Assembly (NCBI GenBank): GCA_030549775.1
Contig: CM060172.1
Location: 55,851,942-55,915,941 of the forward strand
DNA length: 64,000 nucleotides
DNA from: Tamarix chinensis
Taxonomy: Eukaryota > Streptophyta > Magnoliopsida > Caryophyllales > Tamaricaceae
Direction of reading: 5' to 3'
Shown here: positions 35,682 through 47,132 of the stretch, one piece after another
Layout: each line of letters starts with the position of its first letter
How positions within the stretch are numbered: the stretch's first letter is position 1
Notes under the pieces: generated by a model
What the model was told of the DNA's origin: nothing
Seen by the model: only the letters and a program-made list of their open reading frames with translations
Databases searched by the model: none
Program-made: the position numbers and the translations under genes

Positions 35682-35787
35682 ACCATGGCTTTTCAACCCA
35701 GGTGGTATCCATGCTAGGGGTGCAAGGTGGAGGACCAGGGTTCATCCCCGCTAATGGTGTGGCCCTTCCAAAAAAAATAATAATAAT
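35682..35787 (+). mobile_element. SINE-like element with 13-bp target duplication
   Basis: The body carries GGTGGTATCCATGCTAGG (A-box region) and GGGTTCATCCCC (near-consensus Pol III B box) and ends in an A-rich tail (AAAAAAAATAATAATAAT). It is flanked by AAATACCACACTT at 35669-35681 and AAATACCACGCTT at 35788-35800 (12 of 13 identical), the target duplication expected of L1-type-mediated insertion. About 106 bp, short for a plant SINE, so possibly 5' truncated. Confidence 0.65.
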
Positions 35788-38700
35788 AAATACCACGCTT
35801 TTGATTCAGAAAAATACCATGATATGGCATATGTCCAAGCTTGATATATATACTAGATCTAAAACAAAAGGTCCAAGCGGGCAATACAAAGTACATGAAC
35901 ATCGCAGAAATTAAAAAAGGGAGAAGGTAGCAAGCGTCTAATGGAAGAGTGTTCATATCCCCAGCTCCTGAATCTACTTATTAAGTGTAGGTGCATTATC
36001 TAAACACGTTGATCTACTCTGCTTTCTATCAGTAACATTTAGGCCCACCTGGGAAATTGTATGCTGAAGCACATATACGACTTGGAACTCTTGAAAAAGT
36101 AGAAGTACATAGCTCAAGCAACAAGATGTCACTATTTTGAACAAATGACCTCGCTTCAAAACTATATGTACATTTTGTTTTTGCTGAGGCAGAACCACCA
36201 CCAGAACATCTCTAAATACTAAATTCTATATCTGAAGTGAGTCTTCATGAAACTGCTGGAGTTTTAGCAAAAGCTGCTTTCCATGGACATATCAACTGAT
36301 TGAAAGGATTTAAAGAAAACAAATACCCCTCAGCACCAGATTCAAAAGACTAGTAAACTGATCAAGGCAACACATGAGTATTCCTTGAAATTAAAAAAAA
36401 GAAAAAAGAAAAAAAGAATACATTCAAAGGGGAATGACAAGTCTTTTCTTTTTGTTTGCTTAACCACAGAATGATTATTTTCACCCTGTGTTTCAAACAA
36501 ATTCCATGACACATCAACATAAACGTTTATAGGATTGAATGATTTGTCAGATCAGGATTCTGGAATGATATAACTCCTCTCACAGATGTATATACAATAC
36601 AGGACACATCCATGTTACTAAACCAGAACACCAGAGTTGTTTAGCAAGCCATGGTAAGAACACCAGAAATCAGTTTGAGTCTGGCCATGCACCCTATCTT
36701 TCCTTGCTCTATCATTTTTCCAGGCTGTCGGTGCATTTTTACCTTATGTATTCTTCACTGTATTCTTTTACCCTTTTTTTTCCCTTTTTTATTCAATCCA
36801 CCTTCTTGCTACACATTCCCCCTTCACTATACATATAATTTTAATTTTTCTATTACAAATTTTATCTCTATTGTTATGTTTTCAGACCATTAAGGCATGA
36901 TCCATCACTTACGCACTTTTATAAGTTAATTTCCCAGGTCCATTATCACCGTTTGCATTAATTCCTCAGGAAGGAAATAAATTTAAGGAAATGACGGGAA
37001 GAAATGGCTTTCTTTCATTTGTTCAGGTTAACAAAGTAAGAAACAAGGAACATGAATCAATCAAATAGAAATTTGAAAAGAGAGGCATATGACAATGGCT
37101 ATCTTCCACCAACTTTCAGCCTAGATTTGGGAGGAAACACTATAAATAGGATCTACAGGAAACACTTCCCAAGAACCTTTCAACTATGGCCCTAGTTCAT
37201 ACCAGATGAAACAAAAACAAATAGCCTTTTTCTTCCAGTCTTTCAAGCCAAAAAGGGCCTATTCTAAAGCCAGAAAGTCCTCTCACACAGAACTTAAGCT
37301 ACAATATTCAGCGTCAGAAACAGCCTACAACTTCGTTTTCAACCAGTCATCTAGATTCTGATTCCAATAAGAGCAACAGTCCACATTAAAGAACATAAGC
37401 CTTGCACATGGTTCACTCAAAAATTTAAAAAAGCTCTTCAAAATTGATAATTCAATCTAAAGGCAGCACTTAAAAGGTAAAAAGAAGCACAAACAAAGTT
37501 GTTGATAATGCAATTGATTTGATTAGTTGGAACTGGTACACAAATGAGTGAGTTAACAATAACACACGAAGCACTTCTAGGTTTAGCTTCCAGGGTTTCA
37601 GTAGGGGATCTGGAGAAGAACAAGGTAAGGAGACAAAGGCTTCTTAAAGTGAGATACGATGGGTGTCATAAACCTAATTTAATTCTGACAATCCGATCAC
37701 CGCCTTCAATTTGGCAAGCCAATGGAAGGGAAGCAAAAGCACTGGGGGACAGTATTAGACATAACATGTGTAGCTAGTTCAGTAAGCTTGATTTGAGTTC
37801 ATCTGGATGCAAATCTAAACGATATTGTTTATGTGGAGACAATAAAGGTTTTCCAACAAAGCACATTTGATGAGCAATGTAAGCACCAAGATTTGCAGCC
37901 TCACTAGTTACTTTTGACAAAACCTCTAAAGTAGCAGCAGCAAGTATGTTATGCCAGAGCAATTTTGATGGATTTTCTTCAACAAAAAGACTACTTGTGA
38001 ATCTAGAATTTAAGCTTTAAGAACAGAGTAATCTAGAGTGACTTTTAGCTCGTTGGAGTCAGACAACAAAATTGCAGTTGCGAACAATAGATAATATGCC
38101 GCATTTGTTGCTGCGTGATCTTCTCTAGTATATATCAGTCTATATCAATATATGTCAGTTCATTATCAATACATAATGGTGAGAATTGGGAAATAATGGC
38201 ATGTATCCTTCATATTTTCATGTCACATATTGGTAGGCTATAAATCCAACATGTAGTGAGTATCGACTCATACGTTGCATATCACCAAAATTTTATCCAG
38301 TGATTGGAATTAAAGCTCTTGACCACAGAAACTGATTTGGCATCTGACAATACAAGCTTAAAAGTATTTTTCGATGAATTATTAAATCAAGTGGTTCAGA
38401 GGAATAACAAGCATGCACAGACAGGTTCATAGAACCAGACCTCATCGTCTAGTGTAGACCCTAACATGCAATGCAATGAAACAGTAGCAGATTCCTTGCT
38501 TGTGATCATTATAATCAATTTTATAGTGCATGACATGAAGTACACAATACTATACCGTTGTTAGAAGCCTCACTATTAATGAATAATAAGTTATGCTAGT
38601 TATTTACATCTGAAGCATTAGATATATAGCATAGAACAAAATTAGGGCATAAACTTGACTGGTCTTAACAATGATTGAAAAGGAAGTCTGTGATCATCTA

Positions 38701-39045
38701 TTTATGCAGGGATTCTGACAAACACATGAGATATTTGGTTTATGTTCATTGAAAATTGAACTCACAAACTACACATGCTAATATGGCTTTATCAACAAGA
38801 AAATGCACGCACATGACTAGTTGTGATAGGGTGAATCCATAGAAATGGGTCAAAGATGGAACATAATAAGGATGAAAACAAGATTCAACATTATTTAGCA
38901 TTAAATCAGAACTCCATCCTTCTCTATTACTTTGATACTTTGCTGCAGAGCTACCAACTCTTGACTACAATAACATGGAAAAGGCAACCAAAATCTAATA
39001 TTTCTTTTGTGAAAGCCCAGAAGGGCTTTAATAGTGCTTGCATTA

Positions 39046-39051
39046 TTTATT
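39046..39051 (-). terminator. Candidate polyadenylation signal of the PPR gene
   Basis: AATAAATAAT on the minus strand, about 515 bp after the PPR stop codon, within a T-rich then A-rich context (TGATAATAAATAATGC). Inferred; other AATAAA-like words occur in this AT-rich DNA. Confidence 0.3.
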
Positions 39052-39566
39052 ATCAAAGAATGGAACCGATGCAATTATAACAGATTATAAGCCAATATAC
39101 ACATATATCACCTATAAGGGAACACACATACAAAAACTTTCAACATTCCCCACATAATTACACTCAACATTCTAGAATCGGTCCAATATACTTCTTGGCT
39201 ACAAGTTCACATAGCGAATGCATCACGCGTTTTACTTTGATTAATGCAGCATGTAGTAGCATAAGTCAGTGAAAGCCTATATGAAACCATACCTGCGAAT
39301 TACAAAAAGGTATGAATTTAAACTCTTCAAATGATCATATATGCCTACTAGTATGCATGCAACCTGGGTTGACAGAGTGAGAGAAGAGGGGGGAGGAGGG
39401 AAGAAGAAGAAGAAGTGGCCACCCCAGACATCAGTCAGTTGTTATGTCAAAAGACATTCTTAATCCCAAAAATTGTATCTATTAAGTTATAAATAAGTAC
39501 CTGAACTACTAGCCATCTTTAACTGAATCTAAATTGATGCAGGAGATGTCAATAAACAAGTAGCTC

Positions 39567-41942
39567 TTATCGAAGTCTCGATGATATGCTTCTCCGTCTC
39601 CTAATCAGCCCATCCATCAAAGTGAGATATACTGTCTTACTCACAGATATACCTTTCTTCATGGCCTCATCAAAAATAACCATGGCCTCCTTGTATCTCG
39701 ATTCTTGACACAGTTGATTGATTTGTTCTGAACAAGTTATAGAACTTGGATCACAATCATCCTGAGTGGCTGGTGTGACCTCCCTTTCTCCCTTACTATT
39801 TAGAGACTCTAATTTTCCAGTCTCAATCATTTTTTCCATGAATTGTTCAGCATCCTCTGTGTGCCCAGCAATATTAAGAGCAGGAACAACAGCGTTATAT
39901 GTATATTGATCAGGCCCCAGATTCTTTTTCTCCATTTCTTTGACAAGATCCAGTGCCTCCTCCAGCCTACCAGACTTGCATAGACCGTAAATCAGCGTGT
40001 TGTAGGTAACTGTGTCAAGCTCCTTGCCCTTTGAGATCCATGTATTGAATAGCTTAACTGCTTTTTCAAGCATCCCCTCACTGCAAAGCCCACGGAGAAG
40101 AATGTTGCAAGTGAAAAGATCTGGCTTGAATGAATACTCTACCATTTTATTGTGGAACTGAAATGCTTGCTCAACCTTTCCCTCCCAGCAGTACCCGTGA
40201 ATAATTGTGTTGTATGTAGTTTCAGTGGGAAATAATCCATTCTCTAGAAGTTCGTTCAACTTATCGATTGCTCGGTCAGTTTTTCCAGACTTGCAAAGTC
40301 CACCAATCAAAGTATTGTAAGTAGTAACGCTAGGAATGATACCATTCTCTTTCATCTCACCCCAAAGCTTCATGGCCTCATCCCCCTTTCCATCTCTGAA
40401 GTAACCTGCAATTAGAGTACCATAGGTTACCTCATTGATGATATAGCCCCGCTTTCTAGAGCTATCAAGCAACTGATGAGCCTCCTTGAGTCTCCTTTCT
40501 GCACAGAGAGTATGAAGCACCGTGTTTAGTGTAAAATTATCCATCTTCAAGCCTCTCGTACCCATCTCAACCATCAGCTTGAAAGCCTGTGCCAAGTTCC
40601 CTGCTTTGCAATAACCATTTATCAAGGTATTATAAGTTACATGGTCAGGAGAAAGGCCATCATCTTCCATACTCCTAATAGCATCACTTGCATCATCCAT
40701 CTTCCCATGCTTGCAAAACCACTTGATCATAATATTGTGAGTAGCTTCACTTTTCTTTACCCCTTTTTCATTCATCTCATTGAGCAATTTATACACATCC
40801 TCAGAGCTTCTCCATTCAAGACACCCGTTTAACAAGGTATTATACGTAAACACATCAGGGAAAACTTTCAACTTCTCCATCTCATTCAGAAGCCTAACAG
40901 CATCGTCAATCCTGCCCTCCTTGCATAATCCACCAGCCAACATATTATACGTCAAAATATCTGGCACGCAATTATTTTGTGTCATCAAATTGATCACCTG
41001 TGCTGCCTCCTTTAACAGCCCTAGATTACAATATCCATTAACCAATATATTATAAGTACTCCTACTAGGAACTAATCCTTTATTCTTCATATCCAGCAAC
41101 AAATCCCGTGACTCATGTAACCTACCCTTCTTGCACAGAAAGTTCAAAATTGTGTTATAGGTCACATGATCGGGGGAACAATCAAACTTATCCATAAGCT
41201 TAAAAATCTGTAAAGCCTCCCTAAAGTTTTGCTCAGAACAATACCCTTTGATCAAAATATTAAAAGTACAAGCATTTGGAACGACTCCAATTCTGACCAT
41301 ATCATCAAAAATTTCTCGACAAAGACTAGAAGAATGAGAAGAAGGGTACTTTACAAAAGAATTAAGCAATGTATTGCAAGTAAGCAGCTTGGGTCTCACG
41401 TGAATTCGCTTCATCTTCTTAAATATTTCAAAGGCGAGCTGCGGTCGACCCGCCTGAACATAAGCGCCAATAGCTGTATCATAAAATGCCTTAGTGGGGT
41501 GAGGCAGAGAGTGAGGAGGATGGAGGAGGTGACGGTGCAGGTCGTGATGGGAATCGGCGGCGATGAAGGAGACTATAAGGGATTTGGCGTCTGAGAATTT
41601 GTTGAATTTGAAGAGGGACGGGAGAAGAGCGAGAAGGGAGGAAACAGGAAGTGAAGGGTGGTGAGAGAAAATAGGGAGATGGGATTGACACCATTTGAAG
41701 AAGGACACGAGCAAGGCTGGACGACTTGAAAGAGAATTGGAGGACAGAAGAGAGAGGATTAATGGTGGAGTTAGGCAGGGGGTGTAAGGGGAGAGGTAGT
41801 TATGAAGCGAGTCTGTCTTCTTCTCTGCAGTGGAAGAGTAAAATGAGGTAAGGATACTGGTTATCTTCTGTATAAGTTCCTGAGACGATGGCTGTTGCGG
41901 CGGTGAAATGGTGGCAGTGAAGGGAGGAGACGGCGTCTCCAT
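39567..41942 (-). CDS. P-class pentatricopeptide repeat protein, 791 aa, intact
   Basis: An organelle-type RNA-binding protein is expected. P-class PPR proteins bind single-stranded RNA in mitochondria or chloroplasts and act in RNA stabilisation, splicing or translation. The single uninterrupted 791-codon frame has no intron, as usual for the family. Residues 1-40 are Ser/Pro/Thr-rich with few acidic residues; a targeting peptide is possible but not clear-cut. A Leu-rich lead (ALLVSFFKWCQSHLP) precedes about 16 consecutive repeats, nearly all exactly 35 residues, from about residue 150 to 710 (for example HVTYNTLINGYCKAG). One or two weak repeats follow (SITCSEQINQLC...). No E, DYW or SMR domain is present, so it is not an editing-type factor. 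The N-terminal architecture resembles Arabidopsis At2g16880 from memory, which is unconfirmed. The ATG at 41940-41942 is the first in frame and sits shortly before the repeats' usual lead. Confidence 0.95.
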   Translation of the reverse strand: METPSPPFTATISPPQQPSSQELIQKITSILTSFYSSTAEKKTDSLHNYLSPYTPCLTPPLILSLLSSNSLSSRPALLVSFFKWCQSHLPIFSHHPSLPVSSLLALLPSLFKFNKFSDAKSLIVSFIAADSHHDLHRHLLHPPHSLPHPTKAFYDTAIGAYVQAGRPQLAFEIFKKMKRIHVRPKLLTCNTLLNSFVKYPSSHSSSLCREIFDDMVRIGVVPNACTFNILIKGYCSEQNFREALQIFKLMDKFDCSPDHVTYNTILNFLCKKGRLHESRDLLLDMKNKGLVPSRSTYNILVNGYCNLGLLKEAAQVINLMTQNNCVPDILTYNMLAGGLCKEGRIDDAVRLLNEMEKLKVFPDVFTYNTLLNGCLEWRSSEDVYKLLNEMNEKGVKKSEATHNIMIKWFCKHGKMDDASDAIRSMEDDGLSPDHVTYNTLINGYCKAGNLAQAFKLMVEMGTRGLKMDNFTLNTVLHTLCAERRLKEAHQLLDSSRKRGYIINEVTYGTLIAGYFRDGKGDEAMKLWGEMKENGIIPSVTTYNTLIGGLCKSGKTDRAIDKLNELLENGLFPTETTYNTIIHGYCWEGKVEQAFQFHNKMVEYSFKPDLFTCNILLRGLCSEGMLEKAVKLFNTWISKGKELDTVTYNTLIYGLCKSGRLEEALDLVKEMEKKNLGPDQYTYNAVVPALNIAGHTEDAEQFMEKMIETGKLESLNSKGEREVTPATQDDCDPSSITCSEQINQLCQESRYKEAMVIFDEAMKKGISVSKTVYLTLMDGLIRRRRSISSRLR

Positions 41943-42294
41943 TGAAAAGATATAGGGGTTTCGGCATGGGGTTTAAAACTTTAAATCTTTAACTTGACCT
42001 TAGATTGAAGCCAATTAGCGGCATCTGACATCGTAATCGATCCGTCACGTAACTCGCGTTTCCGGTCAATCTCTTCAACCGCCGGTCGGACCGATTACAA
42101 ATTTCTAGTATTTCTCTTATACACAGTTTTTATTTCACAGCGGTGTTTCATGTAGAAGCACGTAATAATACCTTGGTGAGGTTGCGATTGGGGTGCTCAT
42201 GTATTGAGATGTCACATACGACATTTTATATGTCTCGTGGTGAGATTTTTAAATTTATATAATAAATATTGGTATACATTATTAAATATCACAA
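41943..42294. other. Presumed 5' flank/promoter of the PPR gene
   Basis: Upstream of the PPR start. GC-richer for about 150 bp (CGGTCAATCTCTTCAACCG), then AT-rich. No clear TATA box at a suitable distance; many PPR genes lack one. No other gene. Confidence 0.35.
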
Positions 42295-42672
42295 AAATAT
42301 AAATAAAATATTAACATATAGAATATTGGACGTTTCCTATACCGATAAGGTAAATAATCTAATAAGAATAATTGGATATATCGGATGACATTTTACTCCA
42401 TGGATGTAAAAAAAAATATAGAAACATTATTTTTAAAAAGAATAAGAAATAAAAAAATTATAGAGACACCTCTTTGGTCTATATATAAATAAAATATTAA
42501 TATATACCGTATGGGACATTTTTTATACCGACAAGGTAAAAGTTCAATACATATATAGAATAAGTTAGTATAGCAGATGATATTTTATTCCATGGATGCA
42601 AGAAAATATATAAATATTATTTTTTAAAAAGAATAAGAAATAAAAATGTTATAGATACGCTTTTTTGGTCTA
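42295..42672. repeat. Tandem duplication, period about 186 bp
   Basis: TATAAATAAAATATTAA recurs at 42299 and 42485. It is followed in both copies by TAGAATATTGGACGTTT or CCGTATGGGACATTT, TATACCGA.AAGGTAAA, CATGGATG.AA, AAAAAGAATAAGAAATAAAAA and TTGGTCTATATATAAA. Identity is around 80 percent. It lies 0.35 kb upstream of the PPR gene. Confidence 0.8.
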
Positions 42673-43496
42673 TATATAAATTTTAGCGTATAAATCATTT
42701 TAAATAATACAATATTTATAGAGAAGTAGGAATGAGTGTTTTTGCGAGGAAAAAAATGAAATAAAAGTTAGTTAGAGAGATAGGAATCTTCCAAACCAAA
42801 TCTGCTACTGATATGCATGATTAGATGACAAACAAAAATTTACTCTCTATTAAGAGAATTTAAACATAATCCATAAGATCAAGCGTATTAAAATATAGAT
42901 TGAAAACTTTATAAGTCATACTATATTTTGAAATCAAAGTGGCATTATCTCACCCATATTCTTCTTTTTACAATAAACTTCTCTATCATCTCTCCACACC
43001 TTTAAACTTACCATTTCCTCACCACCCTAGACAATGAGTTCCTGTGATGGAGGTGACCGCAAAGTTTTCCTCCCTTCTTTTTTGACCACGCATAAGTCAA
43101 CTCTATTTTGATCAATCTTTGAAGTTGTTAGTTGTTAATGGAAGTGATCGATTAACAAAGGTGGACGACTAGGAAGGTTGAGAAAAGCTATGAAAAAGTT
43201 GGGTAGGAGAGGAAGGATCTTTTGTATTTTGGCAAAAAAAAAATCTCAAAACATTACAAGCTCTATCTTACCATTTTGTTATGTGTTTATATTTTCGGGG
43301 TGTTTCAGAAACGAAAAACATGAGTCACTAGATCTTTCTATTCTTCCATGAAGCCAAAAGGAGGAATAATTTTACAAAAAGTCTAATGAGTTGAACATTA
43401 TTAGTTCTTTTTTAGGTAGGATGAATAATTTTAAATACTAAAAAATTCAATACCTAAAAAAACAATTTTAGAAAAAATAAATAAATAATTAATATC
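42673..43496. other. AT-rich intergenic DNA, no gene seen
   Basis: No supported frame or repeat partner; it ends at the target duplication ATATC (43492-43496) of the second solo LTR. Confidence 0.4.
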
Positions 43497-43809
43497 TGCA
43501 ATATTCCAAAAATTTAAAACCTAAAATGTAATAAATAACTCTCATTTGGGATAATTTAAAATTTAAATTTATTTAATTTAATTATTTTGTGGATTTTTGA
43601 GTATATAAAAATGGATATGAATATTTAATAAATTAAAATAAATATTTTATTATTTTATCATACTCATTTTATTTAAATAAATTTTCAAACCAGCATTTTA
43701 CTAAAATTATCCTTTTAAAACTAAAATATTAAATTCTAATAAATTAAATTATTAATTTAATTTATCTATCAAAAATATTAAATACCATTATTCCAAAAAA
43801 TTATTTTTA

Positions 43810-44990
43810 TTTTATTTTGCCCCTTTTTCCATTTTTCTTTCCCCCTTTTCTTCCTTTTTTCTTTTCCTCCTTTTCCTTTTTCTTCCTTCCTTCTTCCTTC
43901 AGGCCGTCGGCCTTCTTCTTTCTTGTGCTGGGCCGTTGGCCCATCTCCTCTCCCTTCTCCCCCATCGACACCCTAGCCCGTCCCCCTCCTTTTTCTTTCC
44001 TTTCTTTTCTCCCCCTGGTTGGGCCAGCCCAACCCTTCTTCCTTTCCCTCTCCCTCGCGCACAAGGCCGACTCGCCCTTTTCTTTCCTTTCCTCGCCTGA
44101 CCGATTTGCAACACCTCCTCTCTTTTTCTTCCCTTCTCCTTCCTTCTTTGACCACCCACCATGGCCAACCTGCTACAACCGCCTGCCACCACCTACCTCC
44201 CCATGTAGCCCTGATCTCTCTCCTTTTCTCTCCCCCATCCCTTTCCCTTCCATTTTCGAGCCAAACACAAGCTCCCTCATGTGGCCTTCTCTTTCTTTTT
44301 CTTCCCTCCCCTCTCCCTACCACCCGTCGACCTGCAACCACCTGGGCCCCTATCTCCTCTCCTCTCCCTCTTCTTTTTCTTATTCTCCCCTACCCATTTT
44401 CTTCCCCCGAGCTCCTTTCTTCCCTGCCTGTCGAGCCCTCTTTCTCCCTTTTTTCCCCTCTTCTCCTCTTCCCCTGTTTTTGCTTCGCCGTCTCTAACCA
44501 CAGCTGCTGCCGCCCAACCGACCACCACATCCACCTCCTGACACTCCCTACTACTTTCCTACACCACCAAGCCACCACCATAGGCCCCTACAGCTATCTT
44601 TCTCCTCCCTTCTTTTTCTTTCCCCATTCTCGGCCTCCACCCTGCACCACCACCTTCCGCCACCTCCACATCCACCAATCTACTCAATGGAACCTCCCTT
44701 ACCACCACCTTACCTCCCTTGGCCGAAATAACCCCTGTAGCTCCTCCTTTCCTTCTTCTCCTCCGCCACCCTTACACCCATTTTTCTAGCCCTACAACCA
44801 CCGTCTCTACCACCCTAAGCTGTCGATCATCCACCCCCGACTACCACCTACACCTCTATTCCATCTCTGCACCCAGCCACCACCATAACACCCCTCCACA
44901 AGCCCTCTACCCTACTTCCAGAACCCCTACCCGAACCAATCTCTCCCTTCTCCCCACCTCTCCTCTTCGACCCCATCTCCCTAAAATTTT
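43810..44990 (+). repeat. Pyrimidine-rich tract of LTR2
   Basis: About 1.2 kb of C/T-dominated plus strand. It gives spurious frames up to 256 codons (plus) and 122 codons (minus). Equivalent to 4640-5900. Confidence 0.8.
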
Positions 44991-45001
44991 ATGCATGCAA
45001 C

Positions 45002-45023
45002 TCACGCTGCTTATGCAGCGTGA
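45002..45023 (+). repeat. Perfect hairpin ending the pyrimidine tract of LTR2
   Basis: TCACGCTGC, loop TTAT, GCAGCGTGA: a 9-bp perfect stem. Counterpart of 5917-5959. Confidence 0.85.
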
Positions 45024-45685
45024 ACTCTACCTTTTATTTTGAGCATTTTGGGTTAATTTTGAGGTATAATAATAGTTAATATTAGTATGTATTTAATTAA
45101 GCTTTTGATAAAATTTATTCTTTTTATTTTTCTACTTCTAATATGATAAATATTGATATTATTCTTAGGTATTGATTTTACTAATCAAAGCTCAAACCTT
45201 TAACCGGGGTACCAGTAAGATTTAATTATTGTTGGAAATAAGGTAACCATTATACCCTACTAAAATGTGTGGATATATGTATGCTAGCACATTAGGGTTT
45301 TTAATATGTGCTATATGCATGATGTATGTTGTTAAGTATAATGTGTTTAGTGTTATAAGTTGGTTGATGAAAAGAAAAGCATGTTAATTTATGTGCCATG
45401 TGTAGAAATAATGCTTAAGGGAAGGAGCCTTGTTATTAATGATAATTTTAAATGCATATGTATGATATGATATGCTAATGTGGTCATTTATTGCATAAAT
45501 AATGTTAATATAAGCCCTAGGGGTATTTTAATAAATTTTCTTGTGCAAAAGGTGTGGCCTAAATAAGTGTGTGTGGTGGGTGCTAATGAGTACTAATGAT
45601 AAATAATAATAGTTGGTGGTATTGGATGATGTATATGGACCATGTATATTAATATTTATGTGGTGATGATATTTTGATAAAATTG

Positions 45686-46370
45686 GTATAATAAGGGTAA
45701 AATGGTAAATTATAACTGTAAAGGGGATAAAATAGTAAATGGATAAGTAAGGAGGGTATTTTAGTAATTTTACATAGCAAATGGGATAACTTGGTAATTT
45801 TTGTGAGTAAGATGGAATTTTGGTAAATTAATAAAAAAAGGAACGGTATTTTAGTAATTTTGTAAAAGTAAAGGGTTAAAATGGTGGTTTAATAAAGAAG
45901 AAGGGTATTTTGGTAATTTGGCTTAAAGAAAGGGTATTTTAGTAATTTGGCATAAAGGAAGGGCATTTTGGTAATTTTGTAAAGTAAAGGGGGTAAAATG
46001 GTAATTTAATAAAGGAGAAGGATATTTTGGTAATTTTGTAAAGTAAAAGGGTAAAATGGTGATTTAATAAAGGAGAAGGGTATTTTGGTAATTTGGCTTA
46101 AAGAAAGGGGCAATTTTGGTAATTGGCATGAAGGAAGGGAAATTTGGTAATTTTGTAAGTAAAAGGGGCAAAATGGTAATTATAACAATTAAGAAGGGCA
46201 ATTTGGTAATTTAACTAACCCAAGGGGGAAAATTGGTAATTTAATTAAATAAGAAGGGTAATTTGGTAATTTGACCAAGAAAAAGGACAACTTGGTAAAA
46301 TTAATAAGTATGAAGGGCAATTTGATAATTTAACTAACCAAATGGGCAATTTGGTAAATGTATTGAATAA
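45686..46370. repeat. Minisatellite of GGTAATTT units in LTR2
   Basis: Degenerate units of about 25-35 bp with words AAGGGTATTTTGGTAATTT and GGCAATTTGGTAATTTAAC. The longer local periods here (for example CTTAAAGAAAGGG spacing) differ from LTR1, so the arrays expanded separately. Confidence 0.8.
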
Positions 46371-46786
46371 CAAGAAAAAGGATTAAATGAGTCTCTTTAA
46401 TAAGACATAAGTAATATTGAATAACAAGATATGGGTATTTGATGAGTCAATAGGTACCACAAGTGAGTATCATAAGAACATGGCATAACCTAGGGTTGGA
46501 TGGATACTCAAGGGTGTGATATGGTGTTTATATCATAATCATGCAGGGAGTGTCTGGTTGGTAAGTATGCATGGAAATGTGTGTTAGATATGTTTGAAGT
46601 ATGTGTTAGGATTTTTATGTATACCATGATCCTTGATATAGAATGCTTGATTCTATAGTCAGTATATCTTTGTATCTCTAGATTCATGACATTTTTCCCT
46701 CCCTCCAAGTAATTAAATGGACATATTGAATAAGACATGAATAAAGTACTAATTATGTAAAGTGAAATATTATTAAGCCTGGCCCA

Positions 46787-47132
46787 GATCGGTCCACCGA
46801 CAAATAATAGTGGCCAGGTGCAAGATGCCCTTGAGATCGGTCCACCGGCGAATAATAGTGGTCAGGTGCGTTTTGCCCTAAAGTGTTTTTTGGTCCACCG
46901 GCTATAATAGTGGGGGATCCCGAACTTAATAAACCAAATATTGGATATTAATAAAGTATGGGAAGACACTAATTACTTATAGTAGAACACCATGTGAGTC
47001 GGGGCCAGATCGGTCCACCGGCGGATAATAGTGGTCAGGTGTAGGGTGCCCTAGAGACCGATCCAACAGCAAATAATAGTGGTCAGGTGTGATCTGCCCT
47101 GAAGTATATTCTGGTCCACCAGCTATAATAAT
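46787..47132 (+). repeat. Two triplets of the family 19-nt box in LTR2
   Basis: Three boxes at 46787-46918 and three at about 47010-47132, the third of each group running into GTGGGGGATCCC or TGGGGTTTCC. Same arrangement as in LTR1. Confidence 0.8.

Larger units (their letters stand above)
34400..39566. other. Low-repeat region downstream of the PPR gene, gene structure unresolved
   Basis: Composition is more balanced than the flanks, with little recognisable repeat apart from one SINE. Several minus-strand stretches look protein-like without a full gene: 35275-35370 (ends ...EELMMAHEKQAERFGWSFVY stop), about 35020-35150 (KLDEIDSRPLQSKPTENE..., other frame) and 37774-37990 (LLWHNILAAATLEVLSKV...). 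They are in different frames with stops between and overlap open plus-strand frames of similar length, so none is called as a gene. Splice-acceptor-like minus-strand words occur, for example TTGTAATTCGCAG near 39292-39304. The region could hold spliced 3' UTR exons of the PPR gene, a second minus-strand gene with small exons, or a decayed gene. Confidence 0.35.

Noticed and set aside
35701..35760. A tRNA gene suggested by the B-box word GGGTTCATCCCC
   Set aside because: No cloverleaf with acceptor and anticodon stems could be formed by eye; the A-rich tail and target duplication fit a SINE better.
40641..41694. Frames on the plus strand and other phases across the PPR gene
   Set aside because: Shadows of the intact PPR reading frame.
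43817..44789. 226- and 256-codon frames in LTR2 and the Arg/Lys/Gly-rich frames opposite them
   Set aside because: Same base-composition artefact; the two LTRs do not preserve a common reading frame.
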